From positions 62,001 to 126,000 of the forward strand of contig CAJFQZ010000001.1 in assembly GCA_904419285.1 (NCBI GenBank): a stretch of 64,000 nucleotides of DNA, given 5' to 3'. This document shows, piece after piece, positions 24,201 through 31,511 of this stretch. The notes under the pieces were generated by a model that saw only the letters and a program-made list of their open reading frames with translations, ran no database searches and had not been told where the DNA came from. Position 1 is the first letter of the stretch, and each line of letters opens with the position of its first letter. The position numbers and the translations under genes are program-made. This DNA is from Lachnospiraceae bacterium UBA1818. Its GTDB lineage: Bacteria > Bacillota > Clostridia > Lachnospirales > Lachnospiraceae.

Positions 24201-25486
24201 TCATTTGTGAAGTCAATGGGCTTCTTCATGGCCGGATGCGCCACCCACACAAAGTCTACATTGCACTCTGCGGCCTTCTCCGCATACTGACGCATCTCGT
24301 CCTGGGTGCGCAGCCCCAGTTCTGCTTCTTCCTCCGTCACTTCCGTGGGGTATTCCTCATCCCACTGGCCGAGATGATAGGGATCGTTCTTCGGTCCGTA
24401 GAGGAAGGTGTTCATCTTATATCTCTTTGCAAAATCAAACCAGCTCAGCGTTCCCTCCACGCTCCAGGGATAACCATAATATCCCTCCACACACCCGCGG
24501 TATTTCTGGAATGCATAGTCCTCAAAAGTAGAGATCTTAAGCTGTCCGTCTTCCGTCTGATCCAGCATCTGCTCCAGCGTCGCCAGACCGTAGAACGCGG
24601 CGTCGGTATCTTTGCCGAGGATCACGATATCTCCATCCTCAAAGACCTTCACCACGTGCATATCGTACTTGTTCTCACCTTCTTCGAACACCTCTCGCGG
24701 AATATTCTCCAGAGAATCCGCGGCGCCTCCTGAGCCGTCAACGCCGATATACAGATTGGTATACTCATCAGACGGTTCGCTGTCGAACTGAGGCGTGAGT
24801 CCGTTCTCGGTCAGAACCTCGTCGGCACGGTCAAGGGTCACCGTGTCGATCCCGTCCTCCGCGACCACGTTCACTGTGTCGGTGAGATCGACTGTGCCAT
24901 CCTCATCCGTCACCTTCTGGGGGATCGGATAGATCGTATAGTTCCCGTCAGGATCCGACGGGCCTTCTCCGCCTGCGAGGTAGTAGACGCCTACCTCATA
25001 GATGGAAACAGACGCCCAGTCGCCTCCGAAATCAGACACGTAGATCCTCATGTAACGTCCGGACGCAGGGGATGAAAGAGAAATACTCTCCTCTGTCATG
25101 GTGGGCTGTGATTCTCTGGAATATACCGTTGTCCATGAATCTTCACCTGCGTCATCAGACACCTGGATCTCATAGGAGAGGATATTCGCCTGCTCCCAGG
25201 AAATGTCCACAGTGTCAAAGGTCACGGTGCTCTCAAAATCAATCTGGAGCCACCTTGGCGTCTTGACTGCATTCGTGTCCCTGTTCGTGGCCCATCTTGT
25301 ACTTGAACTGCCGTCCACCGCTTTGTCCGCGGTAAAGCTGGTGCCTGATTCGACATCGCTTGCCGATGCCGGTCTGTTCAGCGCCAGGTTATCCGAGGCG
25401 GCCGCCTGAGCCGGAACAGGAACGCAGGACAGGATCATGCATATGGCGAGCAGAAATCCTGCCACTCGTTTTTTCACTTTTTTCAT
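18263..25486 (-). CDS. Giant cell-surface dual hexosaminidase (GH84 + GH20)
   Basis: A 2407-residue secreted enzyme. In order: signal peptide (1-29, ending PAQAAA); F5/8-type C/CBM32 module (about 35-170); GH84 N-terminal domain and catalytic barrel (about 180-620; YRGCVEGYYG and the catalytic Asp pair in FGIFVDDIDMS); helical part; Ig-like module (about 800-910); second F5/8 C module (about 912-1078); GH20 N-domain and barrel (about 1150-1640; catalytic Asp-Glu in HIGGDEYMEF); third F5/8 C module (about 1925-2030); FIVAR-type helical repeats (about 2050-2330); Ser/Gly/Gln-rich linker; and a C-terminal anchor (KSGDNGN, hydrophobic helix, RKKRQK). The anchor resembles sortase signals but lacks LPXTG. 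Expected to strip terminal N-acetylglucosamine or N-acetylgalactosamine from mucins or host glycans. RBS AAGGAGG. Regulated by a leader antiterminator. Confidence 0.93.
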   Translation of the reverse strand: MKKVKKRVAGFLLAICMILSCVPVPAQAAASDNLALNRPASASDVESGTSFTADKAVDGSSSTRWATNRDTNAVKTPRWLQIDFESTVTFDTVDISWEQANILSYEIQVSDDAGEDSWTTVYSRESQPTMTEESISLSSPASGRYMRIYVSDFGGDWASVSIYEVGVYYLAGGEGPSDPDGNYTIYPIPQKVTDEDGTVDLTDTVNVVAEDGIDTVTLDRADEVLTENGLTPQFDSEPSDEYTNLYIGVDGSGGAADSLENIPREVFEEGENKYDMHVVKVFEDGDIVILGKDTDAAFYGLATLEQMLDQTEDGQLKISTFEDYAFQKYRGCVEGYYGYPWSVEGTLSWFDFAKRYKMNTFLYGPKNDPYHLGQWDEEYPTEVTEEEAELGLRTQDEMRQYAEKAAECNVDFVWVAHPAMKKPIDFTNEETVDEGVARLMTKFEHMYDLGVRQFGIFVDDIDMSTAAATCDMQIYMLNQAQEKLYDTYNTEGTAAEDCVKPLFFTPAWYTTGSGGASTYMPRFRALHEDIEICFTGNNVFSNISNSSAATFKNWIGREPVMWWNYPVNDNVDNVYYTNPIDHFYSLDSNPSNLKGVISNPMNYSESSKVAFFGLADYTWNPQAFDADENWEHCFDAILPDDPEMAQALKVVYGSMNYDYEPADLTRLYAQYGSGNDAAAAELMDKMYEIVDSIEMLETLKDSDDPVKRLIVDEAQATINKLYDMAAAIGGAMAAVSSDDPLVQTHGYYLANEAFERFSIERNPRYQIIALEGSGEDYYYSTWYANPSDNRMKSFVTTAMDAISDFDVSALDTSAADIRSVVISPSDGVEVRQGESLQFTAAVEAGQENTDDVIWTVDGNTGDGTVINWNGILTLDTNELSPTVTVKAVSAYDDTVFDTVEVTVADRIYVDPTIPVNQAYGAKVLGASGNPGVGGGPENLFDESEDGSKWCPGDNTRYNHWAAFDLGAEKTIYTWETVHAGVEHELDISSDFSLQILADPNATEEQLSDSSYLGNAANWITVAEYRDNTENITDYEFDEPVTARYFRLYVADGCQDGVPYAATRIYELRLFGVDTATVARTHSLTIDPSITGGTVSTDASNYEEGAKVNIYIEPEEGYQLAEGSLKYNDTVIEGTSFLMPAEDVVLTAEFTDGSEEPGPDPDPDPEPGWDDENALAALVNPVVQKYELAKKSGTWTMTADTRFAVASDQENIENERLAEVVKLINSEFAEKETVSSSPLAMVYANEEDTQPADILINLAKDGLVCEESDSEEAYVIEISEDGVKITGASENAVLYALRTVQNYMTANKGLPYGKITDYPDVAERRLHVDCGRKYFTKDWFIRQIREMSYMKMNTLEMHFSENLGFGIECKTDPSIVSEQYLTHEEVREILAEAAKYGIKVIPSFDSPGHVDQILRAHPEYGQVNINGDHYASGLDVTNPEAVAYIRSLYDEYMELFEGCTDFHIGGDEYMEFDRAPFTTQYKPVLNAYAAETLGEGATWKDVMANYINELAEYVYSKGFKPRVFNDGLYYGETDWEGPQKIVMHDYIGIDYWSKMTWNPAIAGMQTFIDKGHEDIYNFNSTFFYYVLRNDMPTDGREQHSFDYIDQDRRIFEEWTPGQFASYTAPDDASYIAGAAMGIWCDNPDLVTEDVVTEDIADEMRSLATKSWNVSSSDNMDFEQFKANYEVLGHVAGYEKGSVLPDAGEFQNAESLGKVTLCYVSDTGSKLREDVVKYGNAGDAYTFEAEEIYGYRLISEGTVSGIYTSEGETYTFTYTLDTDKSELEQEIADGLDAAYYIPETFEAYRQAYAAAEEAAGRDDIEQTEIDEVLGQLRDAKAQAVLLVNYPLYVEVTYPLSDIGYASGYSEYEAAVEEGRQILYGQGDDPAAVTEAFDKIRQAADALEMPGAGTPEISADDGYYTTYSYDKMLDGSEATKCWFNKDQTAGRQFMFTFPVTVSLSGIRILQPSDVGADYIEGAEVQISADGESWQTVGTIGPDDRDTELSFEAVPAKYVRVVLTETKKNWYQIAEVSFTYEEIPEDTTLLDLIREAEDLDISGKDTELVNSMIAALIEAQKLYAQDSADTAEAQAVLEAAVNALKETQEPAEELSTAVLEYAIELAEGIDIDSDVVDAVKENFENALQNAKDILERVQAGDAGVKQSDVDSAWQNLIRAIQYLEFRQADKTDLEKVIALAEEMNSNLDAYLDAGKEAFTTALAAAKEVYEDVNAMDQEEVNTAWQNLLDAMANLMLRPDKGLLEDLIAQAESLNEADYDAQSFAVMRAALAAAKETAADETALQDEVDASAAALEDAIAKLTASGSGDDQQSGGAQQSGTEGSQSGTGNQSQGQTAGSSDNKSTASASGTAAASNASAVQKSVKSGDNGNYILWCAAMLLAAGTAAAAYRKKRQK

Positions 25487-25585
25487 GTTCCTTTTTTCCT
25501 CCTTCTTTTAGTGATTTTTTCAGGATCTCCAGCCCGTCTTCATGAAATCCCGAAAAGTCTTAAACCTTGTACAGATCAGATTCCT

Positions 25586-25665
25586 ATAAAAAAACCGGAT
25601 TCTGTAAACAAGAAGACGCCTTCATAAAGTAGATTTTCATCTCCTTGATTCTCAAATCCGGTTTT
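25586..25665 (-). terminator. Leader terminator upstream of the GH84/GH20 gene
   Basis: Minus strand arms AAAACCGGATT (25655-25665) and AATCCGG (about 25595-25601) followed by TTTTTTTA. The loop is about 52 nt and contains smaller hairpins (AGAT-GAAA-ATCT; GAAG-GCGT-CTTC). The left arm shares 25660-25665 with an antiterminator RNA site, so formation of one excludes the other. Confidence 0.75.
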
Positions 25666-25686
25666 GCCCTTGCAAGGTAACAATCC
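25660..25686 (-). promoter_or_regulatory. RAT-type ribonucleic antiterminator (LicT/BglG-family target)
   Basis: Read on the minus strand the site begins GGATTGTTAC, has a short apical stem CCT-TGCA-AGG, and ends GGCAAAACC. These are the conserved halves of the RNA antiterminator bound by BglG/LicT/SacY proteins. Its 3' end overlaps the left arm of the following terminator, the canonical arrangement. No BglG-family gene is in the window. Confidence 0.8.
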
Positions 25687-25708
25687 AATCTATACAATTA
25701 GCAATTTT

Positions 25709-25737
25709 ATTTTATCATTATAGTAAATATTTTCCAA
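25709..25737 (-). promoter_or_regulatory. Promoter of the GH84/GH20 gene
   Basis: Minus strand: -35 TTGGAA (25732-25737), 17-base spacer, -10 TAAAAT (25709-25714); a TATAAT at 25717-25722 is an alternative -10. Transcription would start just before the antiterminator site, leaving a leader of about 210 nt. The remaining stretch 25741-25885 is A/T-rich and shows no other gene or clear signal. Confidence 0.55.
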
Positions 25738-25885
25738 CTTTTTCATTTTATTTCCAGTAATTTTCGTGATTATTTTTATTTATTCAGATATAAATTCATA
25801 ATTCAGTCACATATTTTGTATATTATGTCCAAATTATCACAATAGTCCATCTCCCTATATCTCTTTCAAACCCGTAGTCCGCACT

Positions 25886-26611
25886 TCAGCCCGCGATCCT
25901 CCGCCTCACTCGTTCCAGGTCCTTGGCGGTATCCACGGAAAGGCTTTCTGTCTTTTCCACCCGGATAAACTGAAGATATTTCCCGTAATCGAGAAACCGG
26001 AGGGTGTCAATGCCCTCGATCTTCTCAAATCTGCCTGGTTCTGAATGCATATAAAAATTCAGCATGGGCTTATTGTATCCGATAATGCCCACATGCTTGT
26101 AATAAGGAAAATCAATGGATAAAAACGGGCACGGAACCGGAGACCTGGACATGTAGAGGGCGCGGAATGCTTCATCGAACACGACTTTGATATTAGAAGG
26201 GTCCAGGACTTCCGCCGGATCTTTCATCCCGGTGATGATATTTGTCCCGTACTCCTCCTCTTCCGGGACCTGGTCCGGCACGGCGGCATTGATATTATCC
26301 GGGAAGATCAGCGGCTCATCCCCGTTGATCTGCACATAGAAGTCCGCCCGGATCTGATCCGACGCCTCTGCGAGACGCTCCGCAGCGCACCGGTGCGTAT
26401 CCGCTGTCATGACGGCAGGGATCCCGAATCTTCTGCAGGCATCCATGATCCGCTCGTCGTCCGCCGCCACACAGAGCTCGTCCAGCCGGTCCGCCTGCGC
26501 TGCCCTCTGATAGACCCACCAGATCATCGGCCTGCCTTCAATCTCCAGCAGTGGTTTGCCCGGGAGCCTGGTGGAAGCATACCGGGCAGGTATGATCCCT
26601 GCCGTCCTCAT
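25886..26611 (-). CDS. KdsB-like CMP-3-deoxy-ulosonate cytidylyltransferase
   Basis: Activates a 3-deoxy-2-ulosonic acid (KDO in Gram-negative bacteria) with CTP to the CMP-sugar. The 241-residue protein keeps the KdsB signature IPARYASTRLPGKPLLEI at the N-terminus, the NGDEPLI motif around residue 110, and the C-terminal VDTAKDLERVR. Length is that of KdsB/KpsU. Last gene of the polysaccharide operon; its ATG overlaps the stop of the upstream transferase gene (ATGA). KDO itself is not expected in a Gram-positive envelope, so the true substrate may be a related ulosonic acid in a capsule. Confidence 0.92.
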   Translation of the reverse strand: MRTAGIIPARYASTRLPGKPLLEIEGRPMIWWVYQRAAQADRLDELCVAADDERIMDACRRFGIPAVMTADTHRCAAERLAEASDQIRADFYVQINGDEPLIFPDNINAAVPDQVPEEEEYGTNIITGMKDPAEVLDPSNIKVVFDEAFRALYMSRSPVPCPFLSIDFPYYKHVGIIGYNKPMLNFYMHSEPGRFEKIEGIDTLRFLDYGKYLQFIRVEKTESLSVDTAKDLERVRRRIAG

Positions 26612-28254
26612 GATCCGCCCTCCCTTCCCTGCGCTTTCAGGGTTTCAAGCTCCCGCCGCAGTTCCTTTTCCGATTCGATATATTCGAAAAGCCGCCTCTC
26701 CGTCGCTGCCAGGATCCCTTCCAGCATCCGGATGCGGATCTGCTCCTCCGTCATCTTTCTGACCGTGATCTCTGCTCCCTCCCGCTGCAGTTCCTCCTCC
26801 GCCTCAAACTCTGAGACCATCCTTCTCACCTCTTCTTTCTCCGAATAAAAATACATTGCATGCTCCCATTCTTTTGTTTCTTCTTCCATGCCCGTCCGGG
26901 TTCCGTCCGCATCCGGCCCTTCTCTGCTCTCCTTTCTGACTGCAACGGGAAGCATCCGCAGGAACTCCTCTTTTCTCCCCGGAGTATACATCGGATACTG
27001 CTCTTCTTCATTCAGGAACAGGATCCCCTGCACAGACTCTTCCCGGCCGATACATACACTCTCCGTGAGATCCCGGATCTTGCTTTCCTCTGCCCTGTCC
27101 CCGCAGAGATACAGGACTCTGCTCCCGGAAGAAAAGGTAGTTTTCCCCTGCATTCCTTCCTCGATCTGAAATTTCCCCCGCCGGCAGCATCGGCACGATG
27201 CAAGATTTTCAAGCTGCGTCATGTTCATGCCAAACGCGCGGATCGTCTCTGCCCCGAGCTCTTCCGCCAGCTTCAGCGCTATATCATAGAGCGCGTCATA
27301 ACGGTATGTCCGCTCATATTCGGCGTTGAACACGATCTCTTCCGTAAACTCCCGCCGGATCTGATTGATCCCGGTAGAGCTGACCGTGCAGACCGTCCCC
27401 GGAAGTCTGTGAAATGCCAGCGGGAGGAGTTCCGACGGGAACCTCTCCCGTATGATCTCCGACTCCGGGAACAGAAGGCCATAGTACAGGATGTCGTCCG
27501 GATGCGGCTTGATCAGGACCTCCCGTTCTCTCAGATAATAGTCATAGAGATGGCGGTAGATGCTGATCTGACCATCCAGGGACAGCTGACCGAGGCCTGC
27601 AAACTGCTGGGTGAGCAGGAGGACTGCATCCGGAGACGCCTGAAGCCGCGGCACATCGAACACGTTTCTGATCTCCTCCTGAAGCCTCTCCGGAAGTTCC
27701 CTGAACTGCTCCATGACCTGAAAGTCTGCCGCCCGCTCATCCCGGAAATCAGGTTCCTGCGCCTTCATATCACAGTACTTTTTTGTGATCAGGGGACTTC
27801 TGTGGTCATACAGCCCGTACTGCTCAATAAGAGAATATCTGTCCGGAGCGCTTTTTCTGTGGATCTCCGCAAGGATCCACGGCCGGCTCAGCGCCCCGCT
27901 GCCGTCCTCGAACATCTCAAAAGGAATTCCTTCTGAGATGAGATATGCCTGCAGATAGGTGTGGATGCCCGCCGCAAGGATCTTCTCAAAGCTTCGGATA
28001 TCATAAGGAAGAGTCCGCCGAAGCTCTTCCCCAGTCTCCCGGATGATCTCTTCCCCGCTGCCCCTGTACCCTCCGAACCGGAACAGGTACACCTCGTCGA
28101 AAAGTTTCTTCGTCTCCAGTTCCCGGTAACGGGGCATCCGTTCGGTAATATAGGTTCCGAGGATCAGGATGCATTTTTCTTCTCTGTAATAGACCTGTCT
28201 GTGCACGATGCACTCCAGGATCTGATACGACGACAGCGCCTGATACAGTATCAT
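26608..28254 (-). CDS. Predicted CMP-sugar glycosyltransferase with bacterial sialyltransferase motifs
   Basis: A 548-residue protein of GT-B appearance. It carries the three motifs shared by bacterial sialyltransferase families GT38/GT52/GT80: an acidic-Gly motif (FEDGSGALSR near residue 115), an HP motif (IKPHPDDILYYG near 260), and a Ser-Ser motif (TVSSTGINQI near 300). The last 150 residues are charged and predicted helical or coiled coil, an extension not usual for these enzymes. Being next to a CMP-ulosonate synthetase, it likely transfers that sugar to the polysaccharide. Start at 28254 chosen because GGGAGGAAG precedes it and it overlaps the upstream stop. Confidence 0.72.
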   Translation of the reverse strand: MILYQALSSYQILECIVHRQVYYREEKCILILGTYITERMPRYRELETKKLFDEVYLFRFGGYRGSGEEIIRETGEELRRTLPYDIRSFEKILAAGIHTYLQAYLISEGIPFEMFEDGSGALSRPWILAEIHRKSAPDRYSLIEQYGLYDHRSPLITKKYCDMKAQEPDFRDERAADFQVMEQFRELPERLQEEIRNVFDVPRLQASPDAVLLLTQQFAGLGQLSLDGQISIYRHLYDYYLREREVLIKPHPDDILYYGLLFPESEIIRERFPSELLPLAFHRLPGTVCTVSSTGINQIRREFTEEIVFNAEYERTYRYDALYDIALKLAEELGAETIRAFGMNMTQLENLASCRCCRRGKFQIEEGMQGKTTFSSGSRVLYLCGDRAEESKIRDLTESVCIGREESVQGILFLNEEEQYPMYTPGRKEEFLRMLPVAVRKESREGPDADGTRTGMEEETKEWEHAMYFYSEKEEVRRMVSEFEAEEELQREGAEITVRKMTEEQIRIRMLEGILAATERRLFEYIESEKELRRELETLKAQGREGGS

Positions 28255-30932
28255 ACGTCTTCCTCCCATAGACCTGCTTTCTTCATTACATCGGACACGG
28301 ACTCCATGACCGCCTTCTCCTGGGTCGCGAACAGATCCCTTCCGAAGAGCCAGCCTCCGAAATATCTGCGCAGCCATGAAAGATTCCTCGAGAAGTACTG
28401 GAACGGCATGTAGGCGTCATGTCCCGAGATATCCAGCATAAACGGATACTCCCTGAATCTCGTCTGATACTCCCGGGCAAAATCAAGGGCTCCTCTGTGG
28501 ATCTCGCTGTTGTGTGCGTAGTTCTCCACTTCCGGAATATCGTAGAGGAACCGCCCTTCCCTGTCGAACCCGAGAAAGGTAGGTGTGCTGGACTGGGTCA
28601 GGATCTCAAAGAAAAAGGAGTTCAGACGACTGTTCTCCTCCTGATGGGCGTCGTGCAGTCCTTTGTTCTGCATATTGGAAAAGATATAGGTCTTCACTTC
28701 CTGCCTCTGCATCATCCCCGCCATGTAAGTATCGTTCACATTCCGAGCCGCCGCCAGCAGACAGTGGATCTCACACCCGCTCTGATACTCCTGTTCCAGC
28801 AGATATTTGACCTGGAGCACATTGTTGCCCGACCATCCCACGTCCACGACCGCTGCCCTGCACGCGTCTCCGATCTTATCAAGAAGATACTCCCGGATAT
28901 GATCCTGATCCTCCTGATAACAGGCGCACACTTCATCCCAGTGTTCGACCACAAGGCGGCGTACGATCTTTTCATTCTCCGGGGTCAGGTATTCTTCCTC
29001 ACGGATACGGTAATCCCGGAAATACTTCTTCAGAGCCCCGATCCCGGTACGGTCAAACAAAATCCCCACCTTCGATTTGTACAGCGCGTTCGCCTTGTGA
29101 TGGATGATCTGAAGAAGATAGGGGTGCCTGTTCTTCCCGACAATGGTCTTCACCACTGGAATCCGGGACCAGAGCACATACTCTGAAGGCATCTCCGGAT
29201 GCATCTGGCGGAATACCTTCTGATACAGATCCCCCTCCCGGGCGAGGAACAGGACCCGATCCAGCTGATGCTCCTTCGCGTAACGCCAGATCCACTGGCA
29301 GAATCCCATCACATAGAGACCGGTATAGACAAATCCCACTTCATAATACGGGCTGTAATGATACCTTCCGCAGTGGAGCCTGGCGTTGACGATCCCCCGG
29401 TAGGCGGAACCTGCAAGCCGTGACATATCTCCCGCCCGGAAGGGGCTGCCCGCCTCATTCACATTTTGATAATAGCGCGTATCGATTCCCTTCTTCTCCG
29501 CCGCCTCAATATCCGATACCGGATTATCACCCACATGGACAAGCTTCTGCGGATAGCGCTGCCTCAGGATATCGTACAGGCCGCCGTTTCTCTTGGAGCA
29601 GTTATAGTCGCAGGAAACAAGAATAGAGTCGAACCCCTCATATCCGCAGCGTTCCAGCAGCAGCCGCATTTTTTCCTCCGGAAGATACATGTCCGACACT
29701 GCTGCGATGATCTTTTTCTGCCCCTTCATCATGCGGAAGACTTCTGCCATATAAGGGTTGGCATAGCACAGGCTGCACTCTACAGCGAATTCTGTCTCTG
29801 CTCCCTTCTCAGCTTCCACACCGGTCTCCTCCTCGACCAGGCGGTAGATGTCGAGCAATGTCACTTCCTTATTTCCCCGTTCCAGCTCGCTGATTCTCCT
29901 CGCCTCCTGCTCTGCATGGATCCTGATCTCACAGAAATCCATGATATTCAGCCGCTCCCCTACAAGGATAAAGAGATCTGACGGTCGGGAGAAAGGCCGC
30001 AGCACCAGAGTGTCAAACACGTCGAAGGAGATCACATCATAGGGCATCATCCCCTTTGCCAGATGCATTGGGGAGGTTCGGTTGGATGCTGTGGATTCTG
30101 CGCCTTTTTCAAAAAGCCTCCCGCTGTTCCTGTTGCGGTACCGACTATAGGGTGCGGTGACGGAAAGGGTTCCGGGGTAGTCCTGATAGCGGCGTCCGTC
30201 CATCGTATATTTCAGGCTGTACTCATATTTCCTCCCGCCCTCTGCTTCTGTATCCCGATATGACGTCTTCCCGGTCCGGATCAGAAAACGCCGCCCCTCC
30301 TCAGCAGAAGACCGGTAGAGATGATAGTGGAGAGCTCCCGAAATCTTCTCCCAGGCAAGACAGACACTTCCGTCTCCCGCTCCGTTTTCCGCCAGCACAA
30401 GAGACCTCCTTCCGCCCTGGGAGCCGCCTTTTCCCGACGCCGGAGCCGGTCCGGATCCGCCGTGCGCTGTCTGCGCGAGCTTCTCCATAAAGAAGAGCTC
30501 CTGGCTCTTCACTGTAGATACGGTGAGGATCTCCGAGAACGGCCCGTAGTTCTTCCCGTCCATGGACACTTTGTACTTGAAAAAGCACACCGTCTCCGGG
30601 GCAATCCCGGATGCTGTATAGATATGCCTCTCCTGCTTCTCAAGGAACCGGTAGTGAACGGCGTCCAGAGAGACATAGATGTTATAGCAGACCGCTCCGG
30701 GAATCCATTCCATGCGGATCTTCGCCGTATCCTTTTTCTGCTTCATAAGAGCGATAGACGGAATCCGTTTCTGCCGGCTGTCCCTGTACTTCCAGGAGAG
30801 GATAAGGAGAACGAACCAGTGTTTCAGCCTCTTCTTCCTGTGTTCTTCGAAATGTCCCCTGACATACCGCTCATATTCTGTCCGGATCCTGTCATTCCTC
30901 CGGACGATCCTGTCATACAGCCAGTCCTTCAC
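28251..30932 (-). CDS. COG5610-like HAD protein with two N-terminal FN3-like domains
   Basis: An 893-residue cytosolic protein. Residues about 65-150 and 185-265 look like two fibronectin-III-like beta domains (IPGAVCYNIYVSLDAVHYRF and KISGALHYHLYRSSAEEG). Next is a HAD phosphatase-like domain (about 300-490: SFDVFDTLVLRPF, AVSDMYLP, VHVGDNPVSDIEAA). The C-terminal half is an uncharacterised domain with FLAREGDLYQKVF and VVDVGWSGNNVLQ, shared with two other proteins of this operon. Starts at GTG with AAAGGGGGAG upstream. Its role in polysaccharide assembly is unknown; it could modify or transfer a phosphorylated sugar. Confidence 0.8.
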   Translation of the reverse strand: MKDWLYDRIVRRNDRIRTEYERYVRGHFEEHRKKRLKHWFVLLILSWKYRDSRQKRIPSIALMKQKKDTAKIRMEWIPGAVCYNIYVSLDAVHYRFLEKQERHIYTASGIAPETVCFFKYKVSMDGKNYGPFSEILTVSTVKSQELFFMEKLAQTAHGGSGPAPASGKGGSQGGRRSLVLAENGAGDGSVCLAWEKISGALHYHLYRSSAEEGRRFLIRTGKTSYRDTEAEGGRKYEYSLKYTMDGRRYQDYPGTLSVTAPYSRYRNRNSGRLFEKGAESTASNRTSPMHLAKGMMPYDVISFDVFDTLVLRPFSRPSDLFILVGERLNIMDFCEIRIHAEQEARRISELERGNKEVTLLDIYRLVEEETGVEAEKGAETEFAVECSLCYANPYMAEVFRMMKGQKKIIAAVSDMYLPEEKMRLLLERCGYEGFDSILVSCDYNCSKRNGGLYDILRQRYPQKLVHVGDNPVSDIEAAEKKGIDTRYYQNVNEAGSPFRAGDMSRLAGSAYRGIVNARLHCGRYHYSPYYEVGFVYTGLYVMGFCQWIWRYAKEHQLDRVLFLAREGDLYQKVFRQMHPEMPSEYVLWSRIPVVKTIVGKNRHPYLLQIIHHKANALYKSKVGILFDRTGIGALKKYFRDYRIREEEYLTPENEKIVRRLVVEHWDEVCACYQEDQDHIREYLLDKIGDACRAAVVDVGWSGNNVLQVKYLLEQEYQSGCEIHCLLAAARNVNDTYMAGMMQRQEVKTYIFSNMQNKGLHDAHQEENSRLNSFFFEILTQSSTPTFLGFDREGRFLYDIPEVENYAHNSEIHRGALDFAREYQTRFREYPFMLDISGHDAYMPFQYFSRNLSWLRRYFGGWLFGRDLFATQEKAVMESVSDVMKKAGLWEEDV

Positions 30933-30962
30933 CGTTTTCTCCCCCTTTCAGCCTGCCGTGTC

Positions 30963-31484
30963 TCAGCCCCACAGTTTCTCCGCGCACTCATCCAGGATTC
31001 CCCTCTTCTCAAGGATCATCTCCACGAATTCCCGGACTGCCCCCTCGCCGCCCCGGCTGGAGAGCACGTAGGAGCAGCAGGACTTGACCTGTTTTGCCGC
31101 ATTCTGGGGACAAACTGCTGTTCCCACGCATCTCATCGCCCCAAGGTCGTTCAGGTCATCGCCCACATAGGCTGCCTCTTCCGGCGGGATCTGATGTTCT
31201 TCCAGGAATCTGATGAGGAACTCCTTTTTATTTTTTACATTCTGGAAAACACAGCGGATCCCCAGTTCCCCGGCACGCTTTGACACGCACCCGCTCTCTC
31301 TGCCTGTCAGGATGACAGGCTCGATGCCGGCCGCCTTGGCAAGAAGGACGGCGGCGCCGTCCTGTACTGTGAACTTCTTTATCTCCAGGCCATTTCCGTC
31401 CAGGTAGATGCCTCCGTCCGTCATCGTACCGTCCACATCCAAAATCAGCCAGCGGATCAGTTCCAGTGTCTCTACAACCTTCAT
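30963..31484 (-). CDS. KdsC-like 3-deoxy-ulosonate-8-phosphate phosphatase
   Basis: A 173-residue HAD hydrolase of the capless C0 type. Catalytic motif LILDVDGTMTDGG (nucleophile and acid-base Asp), lysine region KNKKEFL, and metal motif YVGDDLNDLGAM are typical of KdsC, as is the length. It would remove the phosphate from the aldolase product before CMP activation by the KdsB-like enzyme. Start at 31484 is favoured by AAGGAGG eight bases upstream; two residues longer is also open. Lies between the aldolase (27-base gap) and the FN3-HAD gene. Confidence 0.9.
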   Translation of the reverse strand: MKVVETLELIRWLILDVDGTMTDGGIYLDGNGLEIKKFTVQDGAAVLLAKAAGIEPVILTGRESGCVSKRAGELGIRCVFQNVKNKKEFLIRFLEEHQIPPEEAAYVGDDLNDLGAMRCVGTAVCPQNAAKQVKSCCSYVLSSRGGEGAVREFVEMILEKRGILDECAEKLWG

Positions 31485-31511
31485 CTGCATTTCCTCCTTC
31501 CGGGTGATGTC

